Shown: in pieces, positions 41,701-56,700 of the stretch | How the letters are laid out: the number at the start of each line of letters is the position of its first letter | How positions within the stretch are numbered: the stretch's first letter is position 1 | Source of the DNA: Lineus longissimus | Lineage: Eukaryota > Nemertea > Pilidiophora > Heteronemertea > Lineidae | Direction: 5' to 3' | DNA: 64,000 nt | NCBI RefSeq assembly: GCF_910592395.1 | Contig: NC_088308.1 | Coordinates: 23,825,501-23,889,500, forward strand | Program-made: the position numbers and the translations under genes | The notes under the pieces: generated by a model | What the model saw: the letters and a program-made list of their open reading frames with translations, nothing else | Databases searched by the model: none | Told to the model about the DNA's origin: nothing

Positions 41701-44700
41701 TAGGGTGAGATGAGGTGACATAAGGGGGAATTGAACAGAGTCAGAATTCACACCAAACAAGTTTCCAAGTGAAATTCTGCTGAACAGGTCCAACTACCTG
41801 TGGACATGCAGACACCTGACTGAAGACGCAGGAGTGAGAGACTGATAGGCAAGGGATTTAGAGACTGACGCAAAAAGGAACGGGTACCCTTGGGCCCTAT
41901 CAGGCGATGCTCACACTTGCTACAACTAATTGTTGGCACCATTTCTCTTCTTTCTTCAGTCAATGGGGAATACAAGTCTAGTTAATGGTCAGGAGCTTTC
42001 TGAGAGAGTGCCACGTTTTCAGATCAGTATTTGAGGGGGTGATAACTTGGGCAATTTCATGGGAATAGCAAGGAATAGTGAAGCTATGACAGCAGTTTCT
42101 CTCTTGACATTCCTCTACTTTGCTGTCTTCAAGGATCTTTTGAAAGATTTCAAACCAAACGGTCACTGTTTGTTTCCAGTTTAGTTGATGAGTACAGATA
42201 TATGTACACTGAAGAAAACTGGGGAAAATTCCATCAGGATGCAAAATCTAACTAGCATGGGTGTTGTTTGAATTAACAATGCATTAAATCATCAATGGTT
42301 ACGCACACGTAGGCACATAGGGGAACTTGTTGCTGAAAGATGGTTCAACTACCAGATAATATATCTATTGGTTCGCTGTGAGATACTTGTCATCACTAAG
42401 TAACTTTCTCAGCATCAGGCCACTACAAAAACAACTTGTTTCAATTGTGAACGGAACATCAGCGTAGCCAATACTCTTCATGCAAGGTGGTAAGCCAAGG
42501 CAAGCTGATGAAAGAAGTCATAATCACTTGATGCAATCAGAGGTAAGATATCAAGGGAACTGGGAACTGAGGGGGAATGAAGCCCACTTATTCACCTGAA
42601 ATTCAGCAGAAACTAGATTGGAACTATTCCCCGAAGGGCCAAGCTGATGAGGGGGTTACGAAGTGCTGGGTACTCCTGATGCAAGGTTGCAGCAAAGGGG
42701 AGCTGATGAAAGACATCATGATTGCCTGGTTGAATTCTTTGGCAATTGATCACAGCAGCTAAGAAGCTGATGCTGCAAGCTAAGAATGAAGACCACATTC
42801 ACCTGTTGAGAACACAGTCGGTTGCAGAAGTGGAACCATTGCTTTCCTTGCTACATGCAAATTGAAACCATGGATGCTTCTTCATAGAACAAATCAAACA
42901 GTTGATAGATTGTTCAGGAAGATGTTTTTCTACTTTTCACTTGGCTAATGATTAATCAATTATTTTGCTGCTAACTGTCTCAACCAAAACCAAAATGAAT
43001 CTTCAATCTTCACTTCTTAATTTCAAGACTGGTCATTGAAGTCATGCTGGAATATCTTCTTAGCGATGGTCGATCTGACTCAGAGAAGAATTTAAAATTT
43101 TGTCAGAAATCAAACAATTCCCATTATGGAACCCAAAGATAACTTTTAACATCACACTTATAACTCCATCTACTCATAAACTTTTTGATGCAATAGGATG
43201 CCACCTGTTTTCTAAAATTCTGATTCCAACTTGCTTCATGAGTCATATCTTAAAGTTTCCCCGGATTCTTTTTTTTTGTAAGAGTGAGTCGAGGATTTAA
43301 ATGTCCAATAACAAATGTCAAAATTTCCTCAGCAATATTGGAAGTTGCCACTCAAGTGATCCCAGGGTAGCTGGAATTGATTAGATCTAATGGTTTAATT
43401 AGTTTAAACGGATGTTATTGGCTTTCAGTGTAACAAGTGACAAATTTTCTCGATAAAACTGCTTCAGAGATCTCGTATTATAATTTCGGTCATTTGTAAT
43501 TAGCCAAAGCAGACGGGATGATTCTTTGTTATTTCATGGATCCATAGTTTTTTCACAGGCAAACCATATCTATGAGAGGTGGTGGTATTTTTTTAACTCA
43601 ACTTTTTCCAGTTTTCAGGCAGAAACAGTTTGAATTCCTGAATCTGCTGAACAGCAAGGGAAGTTTGGAAAGATGCAAGCGCTTGGTGAAAAATGTTGGT
43701 TTCAACCAAAAGCTTGTCATGTTCACTTGTGGGTTTTAATACCACCAAACAAGATATCCAGGAAGCTAAATTAAATCAGCACCTGACAAAATCCTAATTT
43801 TCACTATCCACCCCCTAATGACTTGAAAAGTTATCCCGGCCAAAGATTCCATTAGGGGCAACATGTTCGCTACATGTAGCTATAGTGAACTATCTTGTCA
43901 TCATGCAATGATATATCTACTGCCAATGACTAAGACAGTACCTCATTAGATGTCAGGACATCCTGAGTAAGATCACATGTACATTTGACAATCACACCAA
44001 ACTTCTGCATCTAATAATCAAAGCATCTGGCCTTGGCATGAATTTGGTCACACGCAGCATCAAAACTTGCCCCGAAATTTCAGGCCAGTTTCATCCAGGA
44101 GCTTTAGATTAACTGGATAGTGTTGTTTGATTTGCCAATCTTCTTACCATCTGAGAGAAGGCAAGGAATCCATCAGCATTTAACTGCAAAAAACTTCTTG
44201 CCCAGTTGTCATGAGCAGCTCTGTAAGTGTCTTCGAGTCAGAAATGTTCTAAATCGTCATAAACACCACGCAAAACATGGTTGTCATCACTATCAGGAGC
44301 ATATTTAAAAGAAGTCAAACGGTGCCGATTAGTTCTTTACTTCTCGAACAAATGGTATAAATGAATCACCCAAACATCTTAAACAAATTCCCCCCTTTGA
44401 AGCGCAGATCTTTTTTACCAGCTCGATCCTTTCCTGATTTTGCCTTTATGATTAATACTCTTCTCATTTAGTTCAATGATGAGCGCAGACCTCCACGAGA
44501 TACATGATTAAACAATTCAGCCATTCGCATCAAATCACCAAGATAAGCCATAAAAGATGAAATCGTGCTGCCTCAGCTATGAGACGTTGGTCCAACTAAT
44601 TGGCATATTTTTCATCTTCATGTCTTGAAAAGGAATGATTTTCAGTATAAATCTTATTCAATTAACCATGGTTGGAACCTTTGAGGAATGGTTCCATTTG

Positions 44701-47700
44701 ATGTGTCCATCATGATGTTATCTTGATGACATGAGGGGAGTTACTCATTGACTTCTTTGATCATTACGTATCAACCGTTCTTTGACTTCTTGATAGTATC
44801 CTGTCTAAATCTGGCAGCTTCCTTTGCAAAAATCAGCCTTTTTCTTTCAATCAATCAGCGACTGAAAGATTGCGCTTGCAATTTGCTGCACCCCAGGTAG
44901 TTAGGTTCACATCAACAATCCTTCTGTTTGGTTTGGACTCACCGTCCACACACTGACAGTGCAATATCAAATACAGATCGACTACAAGAACAATCCCATG
45001 ATAAATGTTTTAAAATTGGCAAAGCCACACTGTCGTTGAATGTAGTTGTCACCACACAAAGTCGTCATCAAGAAAAGAAGAAGGTTGACTTAAGTTGGCT
45101 GCCAAAAGACCTGATGAGTTGGAGAGGCTGGTGAGGCTGGCATGGTTGGGAAACCACATCAACTTGATGAGGAGGTTTTACTTGCAGCTGACTAGCAATA
45201 GTTATCCTATGTTCCACATCCAATATTGTTCTTTAAAGAAACACTTCAATCAAAGGGCAAGCACAGGTCGTCACCAAAAATCATTGATTAATCAGAGAGC
45301 TGTGGATTTATGGGTTATCACATGAAAGCTGGCAAAGTCTGAAAAAACCTTTGCTTGCTCCATACCAATTTGAGGCCGGGAGCATCATTGATCCCGCCTA
45401 TTGATCTGATGGCTATTTCCTCTCCTATCTCTCACCATGGATGAGTTCACCAATTCAATATCTAAAATTGGGTGCAGGCAGTTGGTATCAGGAAGTCTTA
45501 TCCTTGATTGGGTTGGAGATCGGGACGCCCCTGTCATGTCTAATTATCTTTTTGATGAACCAATTATGATATATAGTGGAATAAGATTCAACAGGCTCCA
45601 GGAATCATAACTCAACAGGCAGTCGATAAAAATAATGATGAGATGGTCATCAGACTCTGATGGCTTAAGTCTGATAAGAAAATCTGGTTAACTCCGGAAC
45701 CGTCCACAAAGGATATCAACGGTTCCCATCAACGCGACCAAAGAATAGGACCACCACTTTCAGTTTGATGCTGGGCAGTAATGATGTCACTGGCCGCCTT
45801 GATTCGACTGGTCAAGCCAAGCGGAAGGGAACTATCATTGGGGGAAATGAATCAATCAGTCTTTCGGGGGAAAAAAAAGAGTCTTGAGTTTTGATGGAAA
45901 TGCCAAGTGAATACAACTGACGTTGTTTAAACCAATGCTACAGGAAAAAAAAGTTCTTAAGTTCTTGAAAAGAACTGAGTTGGAGACGTTGAGCAAGTTT
46001 GTGGCTAAATCCAAGTCAGAACAAAGAGAAAGAAGACGAAGGAAAAAAGGATTCTTTGAAATGTGAAGAAATCATATGATTTTCCCAAATTATGACGGGT
46101 GGACAATTTCACTATTTTTAGCATCTATAAATAGGTGTAATGGGGACTCCCAAACTTCTGACATGTCTGACTCAACATCGTCTCTATCCTCCCCAAAGTT
46201 TCACCCACGCATCACTCATCCTCAAGTTTTGCAGGGATTAAAGTCAAAAACCATCAACAACAAGTGGTTCATTAGCCGCCCGTCAATCCATGTAATCAGC
46301 GTAAATTTCTCCGTCCAAATGACAAGTGCCACAGGACTTCCTAAATCCAATTTAGCCAATCATGGACAAGAGACTCCCCAGCATTTATCGCAGAGAAATA
46401 CAAAGATATCCCAGGGTTAGTTGGATCGCATCAGCAGCTGACTGTAAGGGAATGTTCTCAACTGCTTGAGGGATAATGAACCCAATGGCTATCAAAGGAT
46501 ATGCCAATAGTTTACTTGCTTATTCCATTATAGGCGGGAAATTGCGTGATTTATGGCGGGATGTTTTTCATCATGGACAGTAGGATGCTTTTTGTGAGCT
46601 TTTAACTTGTTTAGTGTTTGGGTGATTGGGTGTTTTTTTGTTCTGGATGGCCATACTGTTTTTGTCATTAATTTCTCCTTCGGAACAAGTGAGTTAGCTA
46701 AGACTTCTGTGTTAATTCAAGACAAGTTTCAAAAGAGATCATTCAAGCCTGGCCACCTGCTTTGATACAGAATTTAAGCAAGGAATATTCCTTCATGTAC
46801 CCCTTCAATCCATATCTGGCAAGAATTCTTGTTGCCAATTTTCAATGGACTTCGACGGCTTGCATCTGATGGTATCAGAATCCTGGTCGGATTGAGATCA
46901 CCCAACTATTGCTTCCCGCCTGTTGCTGTGACTGACTGTTGCCAATCATGAACAACAAGCCCGCCTCTCATCCGATACTCCTCAATATTCATCAAGCATG
47001 CACGATGGGTTTATCAAACTTGCTCCCGATAGGAAATTTGATTGCCGTAATTGCCTATTGGCTGAATTAATGTCATACCAAGTAACGTTGTTCAATTTAC
47101 TGAGAAATCAAATGGCGATAGATTAAACCACTATACGAGTGATGTTTATCTTAGTTAAACTTGGAGCGGATGGGATGAGCCTAATGAGTTACTGACGAGG
47201 ACTTGGAGCGGAGGCTGTAAATTGATGCTGCCTTTAAGGGCTAAAGTTAGAAGTCAGCAATCAAGTCATGTCTCACATTTCTTGTCTGGACGTTCTTTTG
47301 AAGAATGCCAAACTTATGAGAGCTATTGATTCCTCTAGAAGTGCCAAGTCAACCGTGCTTCGTTCATGGCCTATGTGCTGCTGCTAGACATCAACAAGTC
47401 ACTGAGTAAGTCAATAGTAGGATGCAGCAGTTAAAGACATTGCATCAAGAGCCATTGAAACACAATGGGGTTAAAGATTGGAGCCAGGGGAAAGGTCTCT
47501 CTAATCGCACAACAAATCACCTAATCAAAAACTGATAAAACAGGCTCTCCATCTAAGTTGACGCAAATTGTTGCTGCGCTATTGATTGGCATCAGATTCC
47601 AGGGTAATTAGGGAACGAGCTTTTAATCGAGTCATGCCTGGATCTGAGAGGAGCCACCTGTGGCTCCAGACTCTTGAAGGATTCCAACCGCCTTGAAGAG

Positions 47701-50700
47701 ATTCGGAGAGGCTTCCATCTAAGCTTGCACCATGGAGAACAATTGAGATCATTAGGGAAGGAAGTGGTCTGCTGCTAGCAGTGTTTGGGACATTTAACTT
47801 TGAAGACTAAGGGATTAAATTGGGATTTGAAGTTGTATCATTGATTCAAGGGTGCTCCCAAACTGTTGTACCAATCAACAATGCAGGAAAGATGGTGCCC
47901 TGATAGTTCACCTGATAGACATAAGCAGAGCATGTGACAAGATACTGCCACATTTCGTAAGCAGTATGGATGATGCTGTAGACCCTAAGGCAATTCACAC
48001 TCACAACACAGTTGCCATTATTCAGAATCTGACTGATGTTTTGAAGAGTAAACATCTGTTACCTTTGTTTCCAAGTTAAAAATTAAAAAAAAGTGAAACC
48101 CTACATATTATTGATACGTATTGATTACTGTTCAGACAAAACGTATTCCCAGAAGCCCCTGGTGCATGTCACCAATGCAACAAAACAAAACTAGTGGATT
48201 ACAGAAATGCCTCATGATGGCAACTTGTCATTGACAGAATTTTGTAGCAAAGTGCTAAAAAGAATACACTCTCACCATTGTATTGGCTAATGAAGGTATA
48301 TACTTATCGATTGCTGAGGGCATGTCTCATAAAGCAAACAATGCTACCATTGTTGGAATTTTGAGTCATCAATATTTAGCACCAGGCTAAATACGATCTG
48401 CATTACTGCAATATTGCAAAATAAAGGAAAATCTATGCCGTACTAGGCCAAACAGAATGGCTGTGCAGTTCAAGGAAGCTAACCTGAGTCAAAGAAAGAC
48501 CTTGTCAAATCAAGTTTGTATATTGCTTTCAGTATATCATGTATATGAGAGAATATTGGGGATGCCCTCTTTAAAGCAGGAGTGAACTGCAATACTGATA
48601 GATGGGGAGCAGTAAGTGAGAAAACCCATTCGTCTGGCCTTAATTCAGGAGACAAAAGGGGAAATTGCCTCGGGGTACAGCACAAACGCATGCCTGGAAA
48701 ACTACAAACTCATCAGGCCTAGATTTCTATTGTGATCTAGAAGAATAATACTGTGGTACATTAAATTCATAATTCAGCAACATTAATTGATGAATACCAC
48801 CTCAAAGACAATTTGAAGTCTTGCTATAAACATTTTAACGATAAATGGAAAAGAAAAGCTGGAAATGAATGAGTAATTCATATGACATATGAAAATCATT
48901 TATTTCATTGGTGACAAGATTGCAGTTTACTGCATTCAAACTTGTAACATCAACTATTGGAGCATTCCCCCTCCTCAATGACATCCAACTGAGGCCGATT
49001 CTATACAGAGGCAACTGCTTTGATTGTTTGTCTCAACGACCACTGCTCGGATGGTGCTGTCACTTTGCCTTAAACCTCGGCTGCCACTTGGGTTTTGGCC
49101 AACATTTTAGCTCCACAATCGCAGTGTTTGGCGAGACAACCAATACCTCCATTTTGGTGTCAAGATCATAAAAAATATCATTGTTGTCTCTTACCTTAAC
49201 AGTACTAGGCTGCTCCTGTAACCGATTTGAGAGAGAGGCAAATGTGGATGATAGCTGTTGATAGCGGCTTACAAACGGCTTCTCCTTCACCTGGTAATGT
49301 GAAGGGCCGGGGAGTTCTGTCTCAGTCTTTTTCACAATTGGCTGAATTCGGACGGACGTCGTACCAAAGACGCCTCTTCGTGTGCTCTCGATATAGGCTT
49401 TCCGCATGCTGTCTGACCCCATGCCGGTTACGTTGTATGACCCCGGACCTGGAATGATCATTTGAATAATTTCTTAAGACATTTCAGCGATATTAGTACT
49501 TGGACAGTTAGTGTTATTGAAAGAGGTACAAAGGCTGTATCTGAAAAGAAATTGGAAAGAAACTGGAATCAGTGAAAGCAGAGATGAGCAAAATCATTGA
49601 ATTTGTGTTTGTACAGTTTTCAGGAAAGCCACTCCATCTTCTGACAAATCGACATCAACAGATCAAACATGTTCAAATCCAATAAGACAGAAACAGAGCA
49701 TAAAAGGAATCAATTTCAAATCCCTTGGATAGACAAAAACTTTGGCATCATTAAAAGCTTTAGCGACAATTTTGTCGGAGATTATTACTACTTTATTTCA
49801 AAGGCCAAGAGAGTTCAATCTTACGGTAAAAACGAGTAATCTAAATTGGTGTGTCACCAGTTTTTCGGAGATTTGTTGACTTTACTGTGAAGGTGAGATT
49901 TATTTCCAAAATGACAAGTTTCAGCTGAGTGCCTGAGAACACGTAATGTCACCAAATAAGTCAAAAGACCATTTTAGCAAACGCACAAAAGTCACTACTT
50001 TATGGCCATTTTTGTGAAAGATTATTTGGGATTTATCAATAGTGCTCATAAACTGAAAACATGAGCAGAAGAAACAGGGAAAGAACCATCAAAATCGTAT
50101 TAGAACTGTAAGATAATGGAGTTGATGGCAGAAAAATTCAAATTCTTCTGGGAACTAAGTTTTTAATTAAATGACTCATTCGGGTGAAAACAGTCCAGCA
50201 AGGGTTAATTAGTGCTATGAGGACCATATGGAACAAAGACAACTGTTGTTGGATGTGCTGATGTCCTGGAGACATAGCGCGTGTTTTGTCGGATCACACC
50301 AACGCTCGTATTGACTCAACAAACTATGAATACAAAAGTGTTTGGCAAATCCGCAAATGATACAGAAGCCTGAGGAAGGATTCTGGCTTCTTGTTCAAAC
50401 ACTGAACAGATGAACAAAGGGGATTAAGATTTGTGAACAATGTCAGGAGCGGCTAAGAAAAAATAGAGTACCGGTGTGAGCATCGTCAGTTTGGGTTAGA
50501 TCTGTGCAGATATTGCACAATGCAAAATTTGAATTTGTTAAGGTTCAATTCAACCTCACATTTGATTTTGGCTCAATAAAGTTTGCTATCTTCATGGCCA
50601 AACTAGAATTGATGCCTCTCTGCTTTGAACTGAAGTTGATTTGTCTCCGATTTAAGATTCATCGTTGTCAAATTGTTCTTTTATCTCTCAATTTTGTCAT

Positions 50701-53700
50701 CCGACCAATTACGGGTGCACCAGGCCAGAATGATCAGGTCTGGATGGTCACCCTCGACTCGCCACCAATCAGCCATAATGGTTTATTAGGGCGTTAATAT
50801 GCTATGGATAGTTGTAGCAGCAGACCAGCAAATATACGTTATGAGCTGTGTCTAATCCAGGTTAGTCATGGCAAGGGACAGAGGCCTCATGGGAAAACTA
50901 AAATCACCAAGGAAAAGCAAATTGCTGGTTGGACCATTGGCACAGAAAATATCCGATCCTATCCTAAAGGGTTAACACAAAGAGTTAGCAGTGATTGATC
51001 AGAGCATCTCTTTTGAGTATCAGATGTATCAGGCTTACCATTAGAGAGCTTCTCCAGCCATCGCAATCCATTTAGTCAGATTAAAGCATGTCGGCAGTTG
51101 CAAATTCCGCATCTGTTCTACGTCTAGCCGACAATCCGCTGTAAAAGCTTTTGCATTCTCTAACCTTGGGGTATGCGTTTAACTCATGATTTTAGAGTTT
51201 TTCTCACAATAGTTGCCCCATGCCACTCCCGGAGATCAGGACAGGCACATGCTGCTTTTCCACTTACGGAAATTGCACAAATTAGTTAAAATTGAAAGAC
51301 ATTAAAAACACTCCTTTCTTCTTATACTTCCAACTTTGTGGAATACTGCCATGTTTTATGCAGCCAGAAATGAATGCATTGTATTATAAACACCATTCAC
51401 AGGAATGGAATTTCGTTTGGTCTTCGTCTACAGCATCTTGCCGGAATGAAAACACAGCCGCTAAACTTCTTTTCACCCAGATATTCTTTATCAATGAGTT
51501 TATCGAAGAGAAACACTGGCTAATCAATCAAGTTATCGTTAAGAAAACATTTATGAAAAGCCTACAAATGCATAAGCAATGATTATGATATTTCATCGAA
51601 ACTAATCACACAGGGTGTATAGCACACCAAACCAATTAACCTATTCCAATTATCGTGATCACAGATCACTCTACTTGAAACTCAAAAAGTTTCTTCAGAG
51701 TATTATATATTAAAGGGTCTTTGGCAAGTTGATGTCAAATAAATGTGTCCAGGATTCTAATTGAGTTCATGTAGTTTTATATCATGTTGCTAATTGGTTG
51801 AATCACAAAATCAACAACTTAACAAACAATATTTTCTAATAATCAAATGATTTACTACTAACACACCTGAGGGTTCTCTCACAATTATAACTTGACAATG
51901 AGCAATCTACTGATAAGGTCCTGGATATCTTGAAACTAAATTGCAAAATGATTATATTTCTCGATCCTTCATCATGTTCATATGGAAATCACACAAACTT
52001 CGTTTTGGCTGGGTTTTCCATTCAGCATACTCTATTGTGGGCTTGAGTCTTGACAGTATCATGACACAGAAAGAAACCTCTTGAATTCGAGGAAATATGC
52101 CAACCTAGGTTTAGGAAGATATCTCCTTGTGAATTATGACAAATCAAAATCAAAGGAGAACGAAATATCGCCTGTCTCACACTAATCACCATCTACCTGT
52201 CATGAGACATCAAATACGTTTAATTCTTGCTGCGGCATTGCCCCACGCCAATCATCTGCTTCCCCGCCCGAGGCAGACTTGAGGGTCTTCGTTTTCACCG
52301 TCTTAATACAATCATCTCCGGGTTCAAGATTAAAAGATGACATTTGCGGTCAATATTGGTAATTTTTTATGATCTTGGAAAAATTCATTATCGGAGTCGG
52401 AACTGTGAGGTGGGGTGACAGAACAAAGAAATTAAGCCCTGTCTCATGTTACAATGAAGTCTTGAAGGGTTTGGTGGAAATGAAACCACTTTTGGGGACT
52501 AGGAATAATGGTTACTTCATAATCTTAGTGAAAGTAATTATGGGAGTCCAAAAAGAAAGAGGAGCTGACAGAACAATGGACTTGGTGACTTCAAATTTCA
52601 TCAAAAGCTATATTTTCGATATTAGCTGGGATTATCCTTTGGTACCAGGAAACACCCTCTAGAACTAGAAGTCTCATGTATCTACACCATTGGTATGAAT
52701 CTTTTAGTTTCACAATAATGATTTTACTTTCAAAACTGAAAATTAGCTTTAGAAATATGCCATATGTCACTTACAAGAAATCTGATACATGATATCACAA
52801 CATTTCGTGCTCACTTGGAGAGAAAGATGAGTTTGCATGGGTCTCGCAGGCCAATAGCGCATTCAGTATCAAAAGCAGAAAACACTGCAAGCGTTATCTT
52901 CTGTTCCATTTTGAAAAAAAGAAGTAATCCCTCTTATCAACACACAATGTTATCATTATGATTTCATGTATCGAATATTGTCTAGAGGGAAATGGTAGTT
53001 TTATTTCAAGTCCTTTCATCGTGCCAGACTTGGAGTCTCACATTCACCCAGATTATATTTTGAAGTAGCTTTTTGTAAAAAGACAATCGGATGTCTCAAA
53101 TTCATTGTGTGAGCCTTTTATGTCATTTTGTATGGTAAATCTAAATCAGTTTTATTGTTGAATGGTTCATCGTTGCCGGTGAAACGCCATAATCTTTCTG
53201 CTGTGCTGCCACCTGCTAACAAAGTCTAGAACCAACTGAACAAGCCACATTTCATACAATAGGCTAGACAATACCTTCTTTCTTATGAGGTGCTGCCAGA
53301 ACGATTTTTTGTAGAGTTGGACCCAAAGATGAACCACGATATGTCAAACCTACTCAAGATCTCATAAAAATGACTCAATCAAATTCGCAAACACCCAAGA
53401 GAGTTGCAGTTTGCATAATCTGAATTTTATAATGTTTGACGCGAAAAAATCATAAAAATTTAATTCGATCCTAACTGCTTGGATCTAGCAAGCTGGATAA
53501 ATACAGCAGTATAGAGCTCGTCCCCCTTTAAGTTGTTTAAGTGGTCCATCAGCGCCACGCTGGCTTGATCAATCTATCAGCTGACGAAAATGACAATGTG
53601 TGCTGAATCGTCATCAAGGAATTCATTACGTCTGCTTGGGGAGTGTCATCAAGGACACTGGATCAACTCAAGAGTGATGATAGTCATCAGCATCAGTGAG

Positions 53701-56700
53701 TGTAGAATAACAGATTACATGGATGATACGTTAGCTACACAAATCATAGAAATGCACAAACAAAGTACAGGCGCACAGTGCTGGTCAAAAATAACCTTCT
53801 CTCATGTCGGCGTCTTCGGATTCTTCAAATGCGTGAAAACCATTGGCAGTGAATAGCAGAAATTGTCCTTTCGAGAAGGCCTTGTTTCTTTCCCCCAAAT
53901 GCCCTTGGACTCAAGAGACGAGTTGATTTCACGTTCTTCAACTTTAGCACTGGCAGCGCCAAAATGAGCTCTGCTGAGACTTCCTTAGTCATAATGGCAG
54001 ATGAGTGAAGGGGTATGCAGCTCTTTTGTAAAGCCGACAATGCTTGGCAGTTTTGATTTACCTCTGGAGTACAAGTCAGTGAATCATTTCATGCAAAATT
54101 ACCCCAAGACAGTGACACATCGACATCAACAATACATCGATATCTACTACTATGCTGCATCAGTGTTAATTGCCACTAAAAAGGAAACAGTACTGCCAAG
54201 CCAGACAAAGACAAAGGTCTAGTTTAATTTCCCAGCAATTGGCACAGATGTATCACGCAAGAAATGTCTTTTGAAAAGCATTTGACTTGTCGAACATAAG
54301 GAAGGATCCGAGGGAGAATTGCCATTTCTGATCGAGAACAATGCGTAAATTGTCACGCTAGCATGCAGCATGCCATGTCACAGCTTTTAAAGCTGGAGTT
54401 GACGCGTTTAGAACTGCAATGAACATACATTTGTCCTGCAAGTATCATGGGTGGTGGATGTCAGTCAAAGAACAATACCGCTGATGATGACAATATTCTG
54501 TCATGAACAGCCCCAGATCCAAGACCGGTCAATCAGTGATGACCATGTGGTCTCCAAATGACATGAGTGGGTGGTGAAATATGACAATTCCATTCAACGG
54601 AAATCTCCGGCCATCAAGGTAAACAAACATCTAGCCTACTGCTTACTCAATAGCATATTCATGTTTGGCAAGAAGACATGGGGATTGAGTTTATTTCGAA
54701 CTGCTAAATGGTTGTGGACCAAGAGTGAGGAGAGGTCAAGCCGACTTCAAGAACATTAGTCTGCCACAGATCGCAAAGAAGGCAAGGATGCATTTTTGGT
54801 AAAGTAACCTGCCAAAGGACACAGTCTTGCGAATAAGCACAGATTCACACAGACAGTTCATGGATGCACTTGAATGTTTAGATTGGTGAGAAAGTTCCCA
54901 TTAATCAGCATTGATAAGACAAGATTTGTAAGCACAGGAAGTGAGTTTCTCCAAGCCAGGATGGTATTTTATCACACCAGCATCTCTAAGCGAAGGAACA
55001 AATGTTGTTCCAATCCGAGAGTGTCGTACCTTGGCGCTTTAACAATAAGAAACGCATCGCCAAGGGGCACAACAGCAAATAGCACAAGCAATCATTGTGC
55101 GACACCCATGGCGGGAGATCGGGTTTCACCTTAATGGAGCTGGCTTTGAGATGGTGGGTGATAAAAGGTATACAAGAAACACAAAGATCTGTCAGGGTAC
55201 ATCGTAGATGCACATTTTCAGCCTTACTTTTATTTCTAAAGACTATTTTTTAACTTGAACACTTTCTCAGCCAGAGCTTAGCGAGCTCCTGAGTTCTCTG
55301 TGCTGTTCACCTGGGGTTGGTTCATCCACCAAGGAGTTATCATGCAATCTTTTAGGGGGCTGGCTGGGTAGTGCAGTGCCCTTTCAGTTTCATTCACATC
55401 ATGCTTTTATTTATCAGGGGGCCAGGTATTACTCTGACAGTGTATCTAACTATCCTCAATACCGGAAAGTAAAGCCTGAGCCATACCATCATTGATTGAG
55501 TTCAAAGATACCATCTCGTATTCAAAGTTGTCAGCTTTGGATCTCTTTCCCACCCAAGTCACAATCGTCAACGCGCCGTCATCAATGAGCTATAGACACC
55601 CGCCTGCAGCAAAATGACCACTCCATTATCCGCAAATTAAAAAGTGATAGTACACCCCTCTGGATGTCTGTTTGTTCACAGCCAATTACTTGGTGCTCAT
55701 GACAATTACACCTCGCAGGCTGTGGCTACGAAAAACAAAAGAATGGAATAACTTTTGTGTAAAATGAACCAGGGTGGCCAATTTCACGATGCCAGATTTT
55801 AACAAGCTTGCTCTACTAAACTGAAGTGGATTATTAAAAGACATTTAAGTCAACTAGAAAGGTTTTATGTTCTAATCTACATGCAATCATTCAATTTGAC
55901 ATAAAATCTTGTTTTGGTAGGGGGTATAAAACCTTTAAGTTTTAAGTTCTAGGGAAGGAGAAAGAGGAAACAGATTGTGTCCCTTTTTGTTGTATCTCAA
56001 ATCCTGTCAAACATAAAGGGCCAAACATTAAAATGCGTAACAGGATTACCCAAATTATTCTATAAGATCTTGTTTTGTCAGCAGTCGGCCAGGATCAGGA
56101 ACAGACAGGAACACAGGAACAGACAGTATTTCCCGTCATTACATCAAATCCCATAATTTGAACACAATGGAACAAAATCTATCAAAGACAAACTTGGGAA
56201 TGACATTAAAAATTAATCTGCCAGTTTTTCATAAAACATAATCTCAAATGGATTACAAAATCTGGGATTAGCGGGCCTAATGACGGGTTCAAAAGTTTGA
56301 ATTGGAGATGGAACTATACCTGAACAATCTCATCAAAACTCAAACAGATTAAATCACACCAATACAAGGAAAAAGACAGGTGTGGACTGTCTTTTCGAAA
56401 ATTTGTGGTACAATTTCAAGATTTTGGCAGTTCCATATATAGTGCTGGCCATGTTGAATATCATGACACAAAGATGATGTTATTATACTACACACCGTAA
56501 CATAAAACTGTTGAAGATTTGGTTTTATGCACATTAGTTATAGTTGTCACAGCTGAACATGCATTGTCACATTGACTCTGTGCAGTTCACATTCGAACCT
56601 GTCTTACTCTTGTGGTTAGCGGAGAGTTACTATCTTCGGAAGCAAGACAGAATGATATCATCACCTTAATGTTTCATTCCAACAAGGCTTATCAATTATG